Source: Elymus sibiricus (lineage: Eukaryota > Streptophyta > Magnoliopsida > Poales > Poaceae). From it: a DNA stretch of 64,000 bases. The stretch lies in contig CM077672.1 of assembly GCA_039707655.1 (NCBI GenBank), positions 454,438,390 through 454,502,389 on the forward strand, in the 5' to 3' direction. Below are positions 46,939-58,715 of this stretch, in pieces; the stretch's first letter is position 1, and each line of letters opens with the position of its first letter. The notes below the pieces were generated by a model. That model saw nothing but the letters and a program-made list of their open reading frames with translations, was not told the origin of the DNA and did not search any database. The translations under genes were made by a program, and so were the position numbers.

Positions 46939-48822
46939 TGTTATGGCTGCTGCTAGGATTGAGGGCTGCGAGGGAGCGAGAAGGCCGGCCGGGGGCCTTT
47001 GCCCACGGCCGGGCAAGAGGGAAGGGATTTCCTTCTTAATTCTTGCTTGATTAGATTGATACATCTCCTCTCCTTATATAGAGAGGTTTACTTGACTCCC
47101 AAGCAAGGCTTACTTGACCCCTAAGCAAGCGACCCTTATCTCTAATTAACCCTAAGACTAACGGGCTATACCGCCAGCCCAGGCCCATTACGTACTCTAA
47201 CACTACACCCCACCTGGACATGCAGCTTGTCCTCGAGCTGCAGCCTAACCAACTTATAACCATGACTCGACGCAACACAAACGTAACACCTAAAAACAAG
47301 CCTTTTACATCTCGGCTCGTTTTATTACTCTCAACCTGAAATGGACTGGGACGCTTTATTTTGGACCCCTTAACAAAAAGTGGACACCATCCGCACGTCG
47401 GACGTGCACGTGTACAGCCACCTGGATCCCATGGACACCATCTGGACAAAAGGAGTGCATGTGTATGGCCACCTGGAAGTGGTCGCAAGAGCGACCAGCG
47501 GAGGCGCCCTCGCGGCGGCCGGCGGCGGAATGCAGTGGTGTTACGCGGTGCGCTCCTGTCGAGGAGGGGTGTGCCCCCCCAACCGCCGATGTCGCAGACT
47601 TTGAGGTCGCTGCCCGCGGGCAAAACAGCATGCCCGCCGCCCGTGGGGGAAACCGCATGCCCAAGATCCCCGACGCAGCGGACGAGATCGAGGTCCTTTG
47701 CGCAGCGAAGGGCAACTTGGAGGAGCGGCAGCTGCAGACCACGCATCTCCCGCACACGCCGACGAGCTAGGAGGCCACGCGCAGCAGCCTGCAGCCTCAC
47801 CGCCGCCGACACGTGGCGGGTAGCGATCCAAGACGGAAGCGGTGACGGCGAGGGCGGGAACTGGACTTGTTGGATCGGAACTCCCGCTGGCGCGGTCGTA
47901 GCTGGCCCGGGGCTGAGTGGCGGCGGCGCCGGCTGCTACAGCGGGGCCATGGCCGCGGCGGGGCCCGCGAGGGGCTGGGACGGCCACGGCAACCCGGGCA
48001 GGGTGGTGACGGGGGGCGGCTGCAGCTGCAGCGGCTGCTGCAGCGGGCCGAAGGGCGCGGCGGAGGTCGCTAGGAGCGGCGGCTGCCACGGCAGCCAGGG
48101 CTGCTGCTACAGCGGCCCGGCGACTGTGGCGGAGGCCGCCAAAAGCAGCGGCTGCCACGGCAGCAAGGGCGGCCCGGTGGTGGCGGGTGGCTGCTGTTGG
48201 TGTGGCGGCTGCAGCGGGCCGATGGGTGCGGCGGAGGCCGCCAGGAGCGACGGCTGCCACGGCAGCCCGGGCTACTGCTGCAGCAGCCCGGCGACCGCGG
48301 CGGAGGCCGCCAGATGCGGCGGCTGCCACGGCAGGAGCAGCGGCCCGGTGGCGGCGGCTGGTGGCGCGGCCGGCGGCGGCCCGTAGGGGCCGGCCAAGTA
48401 GAGGCGGATCCCCTGGACCGCGGTGGCGAGATCGCGGAGGGCCGCGGTCATCTCCGCCGGGGAGAGAACGGCGGCGGCGTCGGTGTGCGGCGGCGGCGGG
48501 TGGGAAGAACTCGGTGGAGGGCTGGACATGATCGAACCCGGGAAAGCTGATACCAGATTGTTATGGCTGCTGCTAGGGTTGAGGGCTGCGAGGGAGCGAG
48601 AAGGCCGGCCGGGGGCCTTTGCCCACGGCCGGGCAAGAGGGAAGGGATTTCCTTCTTAATTCTTGCTTGATTAGATTGATACATCTCCTCTCCTTATATA
48701 GAGAGGTTTACTTGACTCCCAAGCAAGGCTTACTTGACCCCTAAGCAAGCGACCCTTATCTCTAATTAACCCTAAGACTAACGGGCTATACCGCCAGCCC
48801 AGGCCCATTACGTACTCTAACA
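46939..48822 (-). mobile_element. Short non-autonomous LTR retrotransposon (1,884 bp)
   Basis: The 264-bp LTRs (46,939-47,202 and 48,559-48,822) begin TGTTATGG and end TCTAACA, and differ at only about one position (taggattg versus tagggttg). A perfect 5-bp duplication, atcac, flanks it (46,934-46,938 and 48,823-48,827). Orientation is minus: the primer-binding site TGGTATCAGC adjoins the right LTR, and a GGTGGGGTGTAG purine tract adjoins the left LTR. The interior keeps only a gag-like N-terminus (AVLSPAEMTAALRDLATAVQ), Pro/Gln repeats and a residue of a polyprotein end. Protease, integrase and reverse transcriptase are missing. It sits in intron 1 of copy C. Confidence 0.9.
48272..48529 (-). 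pseudogene. Gag-like remnant in the short LTR element
   Basis: The frame starts MSSPPPSSSHPPPPHTDAAA soon after the primer-binding site and continues as LSPAEMTAALRDLATAVQGI followed by PPP/AAA-rich sequence. Beyond it, repeated PWQPxLLAASAA units (complement of about 48,030-48,330) extend the low-complexity part. I recognise a retroelement gag start, but no nucleocapsid finger. Confidence 0.5.
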
Positions 48823-50915
48823 ATCACCGTGTAGTTTATTCATACGGTACTTCAGAATTTTATTTAATATTCTGTGCAACTACTTGTCAGATGTTATAAA
48901 ACTATAAAAGGCAATCAACAGAACATAGTTAGCACGTTGTGTCATGAAAATGGTTGATGGAATAATTACAGTCATGTTATTCTACCTCGACAACACTCGT
49001 GGCCTTATGTTTATGTTATAACCTTAGAAATGATGCATTCACAAATTTATTTCTTGTTTGTCACATAGGGTTCCAGTATCTCCGGAGTGTGCTAGCACAT
49101 TTTACAGATGTGGACGTGCCTTGCTATGCAAAGCTATGAAGGCAACCAATCCTTCCAGAAATGGTTCAAAGAGTTCATCAAATGAAGAATCAATCAAAAG
49201 TACGGCTACAGCCAGCAAAGACGATACTGAGGGCTCAGAGGCCTTTGGTAGCAATTTTGAGCAAGCATCTTCAGAGAAAGTTGATTCTGAAGAAGGTATA
49301 CTGTATATCACTTCCACCACTGTGGGGTGACATACATCGCTCAACTTTACATGTTCTCTAGGTTTTGTATGGAATGGTTTCTTAGAGAAAGCCGCTGGAT
49401 TAGTTGAGCCCACAGATTTAGCATGACACTGCTACTGCACAAGACAGTTATATGGACTGAAAAGCCATTATTGCCCTCTTTATCTATGTAGTTGATAACA
49501 CTCTATTGATTACCATCATTTCTCATGGTCTGTTCATGCATACTAATTACCGAAGAGTATACCCAATAAACAACCAATCAGTATTGTGCTCATGCTAATG
49601 CAAAGTAATAGTCTCGTCTTGGACTTGCATTGTTTGCCCTTCTAAAAGACTCTAAAATCCTCATCATCATTTCACATGTGACCATCTAATAAATGTCCTT
49701 TTGCTAATTGTTCTTATAGTGTAATTTTTTCACCAGATGATGTCGCAGAAAACTGCGCACAGAAAAGTTTTTATGGGTTGACTATATTTTAGTTGGATGT
49801 GTGTCTTGTGCTGCCAGCTAATTGCCTCCTTTTTTCCTTACTTGTACGGTTTAAATGACAAGGCCAGATTAAGTAGATATGGATATATGATTCACTGAGT
49901 TCCTTCGACTTCCTTGTAGCAACCATGTGTTACAAAAGCAAAGCAATAATGTTGCCTAGCTTTTGTATGCTTTTAAATGATTGGTTTCTTACATACCATC
50001 AAAATTCCAACTATTTGCTTTTGGATGTACTAATGTAGTATATGATCATAGTATACTGATTAAGTTGGATAGTTACACATTTGCACGTATCTCATTGCTG
50101 TTTTTCTTCTTCTTGGGCTGTGTGCATCCTCTCATTCAGAGGCCCGGAATAGTAGAACTCTTCCATTTTCTAAATAAGCTTTCTTCTTTCTATGGTAAAT
50201 TCTGATATAGTCATTGGTTAGGGAGAAATTTGAATGGCAAAGATCAGGAGGATGGGAATATGGCAGGCGGTGGTTTCGATTCTGATTTGGATCTGGCCTG
50301 GAAAATGTTGAATGTTGCAAGAGCGATAGTTACCAAGAGTCCTGACATGACAATGGAGAAAGGTAATATATACCATGCTCTAGCTGAAGTCTGCAAGAAA
50401 AGAGGTAATCTCAGTTATGTTCATTACTAGCTAGTGTGTTAACCTGGCGAATGGTCATCCATGGCCTCACATTTGATATTTTTACTTTTGCAGAGGACAG
50501 GGACAACACAATTGGTTACTACTTCAAAGCTTTAGCCATCTTGGAGCATTTGTTTAGGCCTGACCATATTCGGATTGTTGACCTGTATCCTCTTCGTGGT
50601 GATAAACTGATTATAGTGTCAATCACTGCTGTATAGTAGTAGTACAAAGCAGGATATTCACAACCCGAGTGCTGTTTCATCCTTCTGGTGGTGTATCTGG
50701 GGTTTTAGGGATACAATTAGTCAGTTTAGCTGAAGGTTTATGTGGGTAAAGGTGTCTTCCATTTTATTATCCATGCATGATTTCAAATATTTGAGTTGAC
50801 CCAAATCTTGCACAGGTTCCTTCACCTGCTTAAATCCACATGTTAGTGTACATTTTTGGGACAACCTGTGATCACCATAGAAAGATGTCAGGTAGATAAT
50901 GCTTGTTTATTGTAA

Positions 50916-50965
50916 CTAGCAGTGTGGCCCTCACATTTGTGCGGCTAGACATGTGATGTCATGTA
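50916..50965 (-). mobile_element. Helitron 3' end in copy C intron 4
   Basis: On the minus strand the sequence reads GCCGCACAAATGTGAGGGCC, then ACACTGCTAG followed by host T. This is a short hairpin followed by a CTAG terminus, the Helitron 3' end pattern. I could not locate the matching TC 5' end, so the extent is unknown. Confidence 0.4.
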
Positions 50966-51762
50966 TATTTTCACATGTTTTATATTAACTCTGATGTGTT
51001 GTTTGCCATTATAAGTATAAATATAAATATGTAGTTGATTTCGTAGCAACAAATTTATTGTGAATAATGATTTTATATTATTTTCTTCCCAGCCATTTAC
51101 CGTCGCGCTAAGTGTTATTCAGCTTAAGTCATTGGTAGGTTAATTCCATATATATTTTAAAATCATACTGAAGATGGAGTTGAACATATCTATACAATAT
51201 GATTTGAATTAATAACTAAGCACCATTGTCTATGACATACAAAATCATAGAATTCTGTGCTAACCTCCATCTTTCTCTCTAGCATTTCTCACCCCTTGGT
51301 CTCTTATCTTTCATACTAAACCTTGATTATTCATGCATAAACCATGTGTTCTCCTTCACTTGTTTCATCAATAAGCATAATTTTGTTATTTATTTTTGTT
51401 GGTGTAGTCTTATGCTTTCATATTCTTGCATTTATGCTAATATTTTGCTTGTTGTATAAGTGGACTTGTTCATCTAAGGTAATGTAGTTATCGGTCTATA
51501 TTTACTGGAAACTGCTCAAACATTATCTCCTGTCCACAATGGTGATAGTGTTCTTTCTAACCATGCCAATGCTAAGGAAAATAGCTTATTATACCTGGCA
51601 TAAATTTTTTTGGCGGAAATGGCATAAATTGTTTCTTTCTTTCTTTACTCTTGCACAACACTACTTTGCTTCCATGTACGACATGCTTACTCGCGTGCAC
51701 ATCGTAACTGGTGTCAATTGAACTTTCCTTACCAAATGTCGTACATGCTACACAGTCGCCAT

Positions 51763-51908
51763 TAGGGATGCAGGGCGGCGCCCGATCCGCCCCGCTCCAT
51801 AGTCAAAACAGGCTCAACTTAGTTATAGCAAATTTTTAGCGATGCAGTTCAGTTTGAACTAACTTCCCACTTTGGCGGGCTTATGGGGGACGCCGCACTG
51901 CATCCCTA
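51763..51908. mobile_element. hAT-like MITE (146 bp)
   Basis: TAGGGATGCAGGGCGGCG pairs with the reverse complement of cgccgcactgcatcccta. The flanks gtcgccat (51,755-51,762) and gtccccat (51,909-51,916) match at 7 of 8 bases, as expected for an older hAT duplication. It lies in intron 4 of copy C. Confidence 0.7.
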
Positions 51909-51972
51909 GTCCCCATGCATACATATACTCTTTTAATATTTCTGTGCCACATTTTTGCATGTCAATATGTTA

Positions 51973-52042
51973 CTCTGATCCAAATTAATTGTCACAGCTT
52001 AAGGTAATGTACTAAAGCTGCGACAATTAATTTGGATCGGAG
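51973..52042. mobile_element. Stowaway-like MITE (70 bp)
   Basis: CTCTGATCCAAATTAATTGT and its inverse ACAATTAATTTGGATCGGAG have TA on both sides. It lies in intron 4 of copy C. The remainder of that 3.4-kb intron is AT-rich and shows no gene. Confidence 0.75.
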
Positions 52043-54646
52043 TAGTAGTAAATACTAATTCATGTGTGCTCTAGTTATATTAATGTGAACCTCCTATTTT
52101 TGCTACTGTTGAAACCATACATGTTAGAGCATACCCTGTACTCCCTATATCAACACATGGGAAGCCTTCTACATAATCCATCCAAATATTTCTTCTGACT
52201 CTTCTCACTACAACATGCTCTCCAGATTTCATTCTCCTATTTTTTTATTGATATCATGCAACTAACTATATATTTCACTCCCCATATTCTACTATATGCT
52301 AACATTATTGTACATCAGAAACATATTATTGGTCCTCTCTCACTACATAACTTATTCATAGAATGGAATTAAATTATGAACTTGGTTTTAGTGTTATCCC
52401 AACTCCCAGCATTACTTCGAAAGTGAATGTAAATTCTATTACTCTTATTGTATAAATACATTTCTCGCGAATGACATACTAAATTTGTATGAACATCAAT
52501 GCTAATTTCTTCTAATTTATTACTTTAAATTTTATAACAAAGAAAATTTTACTCTCAAATTTGATAAAATGTTATTCAAATATTTTAACTTCATGTGTAG
52601 TTCTTATGAAAACAGAATTACTAATTTTCCTTCATTTCTTGTTTTGGGTTCTGCATATAAAAATATAACCTTATTCTTTAACCACCTAATGGACCTATCC
52701 TCACTCGCTACATACCTTATTCATAGAATGGAACAAAATTACCAACTCAGTTTTAGTGTTATCCTGACTTCCATCATTAGGTGAAAAGAGAATATAAATT
52801 GTATTACTCATATTATATAAATACATCTCTAGTGAACTGCATACTAAATTTGTATGAAAAATCCATGCTAATTTTTATTCTCAAATTTGAGTAACAATTT
52901 CATAAAATGTTATTCAAATATTTTGGATTTCATGTGCCGTTCTTTTGAAAACAGAATTGCTAATTTTTCTTTATTTCTTTGAGTTCCACATAAAAATATA
53001 GCCATGTTTTTTATCCATCTAATGGAGCTGTCTCAAATTTCTAAGACAAATTTCTCCTCTTTATTCACCTATTAATGTTGTATCGATATTGGATTAAGCA
53101 GTTAGATTCATCTACACATCGCTATAACCTGGATGTAGCACAATCAGGGTTGTAGATATTCTCAGAATGTAAACGAATGTGGCATATTTGACATTGATTT
53201 TCTCATGTTTGGAATTTTGTAATGGTGAAAGACCATGCACCCATCGACGGCAAGGCATTAGAAGTGACTTCAATAGTTTTCAAGCTTTGCGAAACATGTA
53301 GATAATGGATGAGTACATATGTGCGTACATATGAAGAAGTGACTACGTATTATGTATTGTTATCTACCTTTTCATGCACTCTGGCTTGGTTGCTAGCTTC
53401 ATGTGGAAGGAATCATCGTGCAACAAACTGAGATTTCGGCTAGCTTCTAATTTTCTTTTCTAGCCTTCCTCGTGGTTTAATCTCCTTTACACCATGCATA
53501 AGTGTGCGGTTAGGCAAGCTCTTCTTTTTGTTTTTTCTATTTGATCTCTGCTGTGCATGTTGGTATATGCGAAGGAGTTTGTATGAGGCGTGAGTACGTG
53601 ACTATGTTTTGCACACTATATTATTGATATACTATGACATAAGCATGGTGTCACTGTTTGTAATTTAGGATGCCCATATGAAGTCGGATTGCACCACCAT
53701 TACCAGCCAACACATCCGAGCAGGCTCGTTCCGAATTAAATGTTTGTACGTGACACATTTGACCTGTTTGTCCATAACAATGTTAATACGTAACATTTAT
53801 ATCTTTAAATCTCGTCTGTTAATGTCTAAACTTAATGGTTAAAATAATTAATCTTTGCGGACTAATGTGGTGTCTCTTTTTTCCCTTCGCATTGTGCTTT
53901 CTGTATGTAATAGATACTTGGTATGTGAGCTCAATTCTTTCTTCGTTGATTACCTTAATTCAGTTCCAGAAATGCCCGCATATGTGTGGCCTTTGAGTTA
54001 GCATCCAAGCTTGGGGATGCAATCACATATTGTGCAAAGGCTATTTCAGTATGCAAGTCACGTATACAGAATCTGGAAAATGCCAAGGAAGATTTGTTGG
54101 CTGATAATGATGTTTACACATCTGCTGCTGAAGGAAGCTCAGGAAATCGCAGTCCAGAAGATGAGATATCTTTTCTTACTGGAATATTGGCCCGACTCCA
54201 GAAGAAGGTGAACAAATGGATTTTATTCATGTTACCAGTTTGGTTTTATCCATGAATCTAGTTCTCTATGAATGTAGAAGATATTTTTCCTTGCTTGTAA
54301 GGAACAATGATATCTCTTAATTGTTTTGATTTAGCTTCAAGAACTGGAGCAAGCAATGTCAACCCCAAGCTCTGGCGTAGATAGGACTATGAAGAGGGCT
54401 GTCTCAGTGGCGTGTCAGGAGCAGAATGTCAAGAATACTGTGGCAGGTGCTGCATCTTTGACTTCTTCACAGATGGCCAGATCAAACCACAGCTTCCGTT
54501 CCCCAACTATGTGTACAGCAGCAACAACAGGAAGCATCGGAAGTGGTGTAACGTACGTTGGGATTGTTAGCACAGGCATGAAACAGCTAATGAAAAGTAT
54601 GAGCCTTCTCCAAAGATTTTTGCAGCGGATGATTCATCATCCGTGA

Positions 54647-56179
54647 AAGAAATGTGATAGCAGCTAGATAGACGATCTGAAACTGCCAAGATATGCCTGG
54701 GATGTCCTGACAAGTTGTTACTAGTCCCTGTTCATGTTCCCTCAATGGTCAATACAGTACTTATATGTTGAATTGTTTAAAAATGGGAAGATAGAAGTTG
54801 CTGTCATTCAGCATTTGATCTGGTTACTAGATATTTGATCTGATCATCAGTGGCTCTGTGCAGTGAGATACCCATCCATTGTTTTCTAACTGCTTCCAGT
54901 TATACCTTCCCATCACCTTCTGTTGTGGATATACAAGTTGTTTGTCGTGCTCCGCAATACCTTCTGTTGTTTGCACTTTACTGTGATGTATTGATCATCT
55001 AGAGGAGGTGGCCTTGTGTACATATCAGCTGTACTAATATTTCAGTCTGCTGCTAAGCTGATGTGCACCAGAAAACAACCAAAACTGGATCGCGTGGTCA
55101 ACCAAAGGCGACAAAGATTGGATCGCTTGTGCATCAGTAAACGCTGCTGAAATTTGAAAGTTTTGGCGCATTTGTTCCAAGATTGAATCGCTTGGTCTAA
55201 ATGCTGCAAGATTTTCCCCTCTGTTTCTTAAGACTAGGATTCTCTACTCTTGCTAATTTTGAGAGACACGGTACAATGAAGATTTGTACACCGCTTCTTG
55301 AAAATAACAATTAGTTTTTTCTAAAAACGAAATTTCAACACACGGTACAATTTATTGGATTCGATCCTAACATGAATGAACACACTAGTACAATGTTGCA
55401 AACAGCTTCAGATCTCTAGCAATGATCGCTTACAGATGAGACAATATAATAATGTTGCAAACAAGCTCAGGTATCTTACCTTGGCAAAGTGAGCGAAAAT
55501 GCATAGCAAAACTATGTACAATGAACGAGATATACATTTTTGAAATAACATATTTCACTCTTTTGAAATAAACTGTTACTCCCCCTCAAAAAAAAAAACG
55601 GTTACACATTTCCAAATAACAATTTCACAAGTTGACATTCCAATTTCATATTATTTTATTTCAAGAACTTGCATTTCATTTTCCACTGGCTTGTTTCACA
55701 AAAATCACATCTATTTCAACTGCGCATGTTTGAAATAACATATTTCACTCTTTTGAAATAAACTATTACACATTTTCAAATAATCAGTTCACAAGTTGAT
55801 ATTTCAGTTTCATATTTGGGTTAAATAGGTTTCCAGTGAAATAGGTTGGTTTCACATATTTGTAGTGAATATAGGTTTGTTTCACACTTTTCTAGTGAAA
55901 TAGGTTTGTTTCACATATGAAATGTAAAACATCCAAATTTAAACGTGTTTGAATTGTATCCAAAGATTGGTCTAGTTCTAAAGGTCTTGGCGCTAGGAGT
56001 TCAAATATATAAAACAAACTTATATTTTGAAAAAAAATATGTGTGATTTAAATTTTCTAAAATAAAATAAAGTCTATGAATTTGTTTGGGAGAGAGAGAG
56101 AGGAGAGATGTCTACACTGACAAAAAGTAGTACTACGGGGCCCATCAAACTGACACTTGATTTGATTTAATGAAATATA
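54647..56179. other. 3' flank of copy C with a short diverged repeat
   Basis: The first ~200 bp are collinear with the 3' flanks of copies A and B. At about 55,536-55,610 and 55,728-55,800 the block ttgaaataacatatttcact and the following text occur twice. Further ataggtttgtttcaca units follow at 55,830-55,915. There is no gene. Confidence 0.55.
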
Positions 56180-56260
56180 CTCCCTCTGTAAACTAATATA
56201 AGATCGTTTAGATCATTAAAGTAGTGAACTAAATGATCTTATATTAGCTTACCGAGGGAG
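56180..56260. mobile_element. Stowaway MITE (81 bp)
   Basis: CTCCCTCTGTAAACTAATAT and its inverse ATATTAGCTTACCGAGGGAG have TA on both sides (56,178-56,179 and 56,261-56,262). Confidence 0.85.
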
Positions 56261-56289
56261 TACACTGGAATACGTATTTATACATTTGT

Positions 56290-56705
56290 GGTGGGCCTTC
56301 CAATGCACGAATCTCAAAGGATATGGACAGTCTCAGATGTACCGGCAGGAACTGTTTACGCTCAAAATGACTTTGCGTAGTAGGTTCTCCAAGGTGTTAT
56401 GTCAGTCATCTAAAAAAAGGTGTTATGTCAGTTTGCTGGTTCAACCTCTTGGGCGTCATCAACACCAAGGAGCTCTCCACTACACGTACGGGGTACCTCG
56501 TCTTCAAGCTCACTCACGACGCTTCTGGCCTCAACGCCCCACGATCCCTGCGACTGTACGTCTGTACCGCTGCGGCCTCGGCGAGCACGGGGATGAGGTC
56601 GGCCAAGTGGTATACCCGCACCAACGGCACGACATTTTTCTGGAGCTGGGGATGGGCGACACAACAACAGGTGATGATGACCATGCAGGAGCAGATGTTA
56701 ATTAA
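56290..56705 (+). pseudogene. Phloem protein 2 (PP2)-like lectin domain fragment
   Basis: Plus-strand frames give RSRFSKVL, then VCWFNLLGVINTKELSTTRT and YLVFKLTHDASGL. After a frame change come YRCGLGEHGDEVGQVVYPHQ and FLELGMGDTTTGDDD. This is the order of the PP2 domain of plant phloem lectins and F-box/PP2 proteins (W-x-x-x-G-I-T/N-T..., YLVFK, then the late WLE-E-G segment). At least one frameshift and no upstream F-box show that it is a remnant. Confidence 0.6.
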
Positions 56706-57035
56706 AATGTAAGTGCACATGAGTTTGAGGAGCTCGATCGAGTTCATGCTTAAGTAAGTGACTTGATTAATTGATCTGTTATGTTACCTGTTTTTGCATT
56801 GTCTGTTTGACTCCGTAGGTCAGTTTGCATGAGGTGAATTGTGAAAACCATCGATATTAAAGGTTAGGTTTACAGGAAACACACTTCCACAGGTTTGTTT
56901 CTAAAACCACTAATTTGGAGCCTAGTTTTTTTTTTTTTTTGCAAAAATTACTAGTTGGCGGCTTAGGCCGTTTTGAGCACGATAGTGACAAGTGGGTCCA
57001 GCTGAACAGGGTGACGTGGAAAAAATAATAAAAGG

Positions 57036-57185
57036 ATATCAAGTCCTGGAACAAGGTTTGATTCGCTCGTCCGAGTCGATGGCAGTGGACAATACTTGGG
57101 AGGAGCTCATCGACCTGAAGTCTCGTTTTCCTTATGCACCGGCTTGGGGTCAAGCGCTTTCTCAAGGAAGGGGGAGTGTTAGCGC
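57036..57185 (+). pseudogene. Gypsy polyprotein C-terminal fragment
   Basis: The frame reads VLEQGLIRSSESMAVDNTWE, then ELIDLKSRFPYAPAWGQALS and GRGSVS. W-E-x-L-x-x-L-K-x-R-F-P...AWGQ followed by a GGGG/AGTGTTAG purine tract is the end of gypsy pol (chromodomain-type tail) and the border to its 3' LTR. Confidence 0.6.
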
Positions 57186-57299
57186 TTCTACTTCGAATAC
57201 TCGTGCCCCGATTATAACACACGACGACGTCGACTCACGAGCTAGACCCAAGAAGAATACGAAGTCCAATTTCCTCAACCGTGCACACGGATAAGACGC

Positions 57300-57770
57300 A
57301 AGACAGTTTCTGAGAGATAGAAATCTTGATCGGGCCAAGCCAGTATAAAATTTAGTACGCATTACTTTCTCTTCCGAAGCGCGCACATTCGAGTTCAGTA
57401 TGGATGCACTGAGCGCTTAAGACCACTCGACCGATCTCATCCACTTGAAAATTCGAGTGAATTCTTCGGAATGGGGAGAAATCCCATAGTTGAAATACCC
57501 CGGTCAGAGTAGGTGAATGAAGCGATGTCCGGGTGGATATAGCGAGAGAGCCGACCTAAAGCAAGGTCAAGTCAGACAGTGCTGGAACTAGTTTCTTTAG
57601 TTGCCTTTCAATCAAAGGCTGCTCCTACCATTGATTCAATTCCTTTGATATCTTCCACCAGCATTGCATTGGCTTCATTCTTACCTATGATATTCCCAAT
57701 AGCTGATTCGATTTCACGGGAACCAGTGTTATTAGATTCTATTCATTCATTCTGAATGTTTTATCATATC
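57300..57770. other. Organelle-like (probably mitochondrial) DNA insert
   Basis: The text around 57,460-57,600 (tcggaatggggagaaatccc, ggtgaatgaagcgatgtccg, agcaaggtcaagtcagacag) and the following block have the style and composition of grass mitochondrial intergenic DNA, unlike the flanking nuclear repeats. I infer a NUMT from recollection of that style only. It lies inside the Mutator-like element. Confidence 0.4.
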
Positions 57771-57809
57771 GGTTATTATGGTTATCTTTAGAATTTCATT
57801 GACTATATA

Positions 57810-58110
57810 CTCCCTCCGTCCGGTGAAGAGTATACGTTTGGCTTTAAAATTTGTCCACAAAAGAGTGTACATCTATCTTCCCAATGCACTTTAAAATAGC
57901 AAAAAATGCTTCTCTCTCATTGCACGGTAATCAAGACCAATAACATTCTACACATGGTCTCCTTAATTTCTACATGCACTTAGCTCATTGGGGGTTGGGT
58001 AATTAAAGAGGAGAGAGATGGTGGCTTGCACCTTCCCAATGCATTTTTTACTTCACTCCATAATTTGTCCTAAAATTTCTATATGTACACTTTTCACTGG
58101 ACGGAGGGAG
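57810..58110. mobile_element. Stowaway/mariner MITE (301 bp)
   Basis: CTCCCTCCGTCCGGTGAA and its inverse TTCACTGGACGGAGGGAG have TA on both sides (57,808-57,809 and 58,111-58,112). The interior contains inverted cttcccaatgca blocks. It is nested inside the Mutator-like element. Confidence 0.85.
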
Positions 58111-58715
58111 TATGTATCTTTCCATATGAGCTATTCCCTTTGCTTTCAATCTGTCTTGTGCCACTCCAGTCTTCACTCAAGCCATAAAAGCCAATTACCT
58201 TCTGATACAATTTTGTTTTGCAAAAAGACCCCTGGAAAAAAAGCAATCGGGGTCCTCCGTGACCTTCATCTCCCCTCGGTCCGGTGATGCTTCTTGCTCC
58301 GGTGCGCGGCCACCGCCTCTGCTCGCGACTGTGCACCCGCCACCGCCGCTGCTCGTGCCGATTGTGGAAAGAGAGAGCAGAGAGGAAGGAGAAGGGGAGG
58401 CGCGGTGGAGCTCGAGTGCGCCGGCTGCGACCTGCGGAGCTTGTTGCACTCCTGGCCCTCTATCGCGACTCGCGACCTTATCCTCTTAGGTTTTTTTTTT
58501 TACAATTTAGTCTCTGCTATTCTGCCACGTCACCCTGTCCAACGGGTCCCGCCTGTCATAAACATGATTAAAACGAGCGAAGCGGGCGACTAGTGGTTTC
58601 GGCAAAAAATTAGGCTCCAAAATAGTGATTTTTTTGGCACAAACCTGTAGAAGTGTGTTTCCTGCAAATCCAACCTTCAATGCCGATGGTTTTTGCAATT
58701 CACTCGTTTGCGTGA

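Larger units (their letters stand above)
44204..54646 (+). pseudogene. F-box/NASP chimeric gene, copy C (split by a hAT element)
   Basis: Proposed exons are 44204-44446 plus 45398-46530 (one exon split by a hAT element), 49069-49295, 50222-50404, 50494-50584, 53970-54207 and 54335-54646. Without the hAT element they total 2,427 nt, an open frame of 808 codons plus stop, and every junction is GT/AG and in phase. The N-terminus holds an F-box (LPGELVEEILLRLPPDDPAC...SLVCKTW), then the F-box-associated region (LLLWEPITG, YSSETGTWGEL, GFAEGANVIFVNT). The frame passes into NASP: VRKLFDKWCKDIEVGD...HALEIR, VPVSPECASTFYRCG, an acidic linker, DSDLDLAWKMLNVARAIV, YYFKALAILEHL, and ARICVAFELASKLGDAITYC. 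The tail is AMSTPSSGVDRTMKR...SLTSSQMARS. The NASP part is a TPR histone H3-H4 chaperone. A one-base change near 54,580 replaces the last ~25 NASP-like residues. The start could also be ATG 44,276. Confidence 0.72.
56833..58706. mobile_element. Mutator-like element with ~205-bp terminal inverted repeats
   Basis: The left arm (56,833 to about 57,035) and the reverse complement of the right arm (about 58,500-58,706) match over their whole length, for example GTGAATTGxxAAAACCATCG, CAGGAAACACACTTC and ACAGGGTGACGTGG. The flanks tttgcatga (56,824-56,832) and tttgcgtga (58,707-58,715) agree at 8 of 9 bases, the 9-bp duplication of Mutator elements. No transposase frame is present. The interior carries a gypsy polyprotein fragment, an organelle-like block and a Stowaway MITE. 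Confidence 0.75.

Noticed and set aside
47541..48329. A 262-codon minus-strand Ala-rich frame in the short LTR element
   Set aside because: Tandem GC-rich repeats keep several frames open at once. Only the gag-like start at 48,529 has support.
58259..58593. Overlapping GC-rich plus-strand frames in the Mutator-like element
   Set aside because: Three frames are open together and none has a motif or homologous-looking segment.
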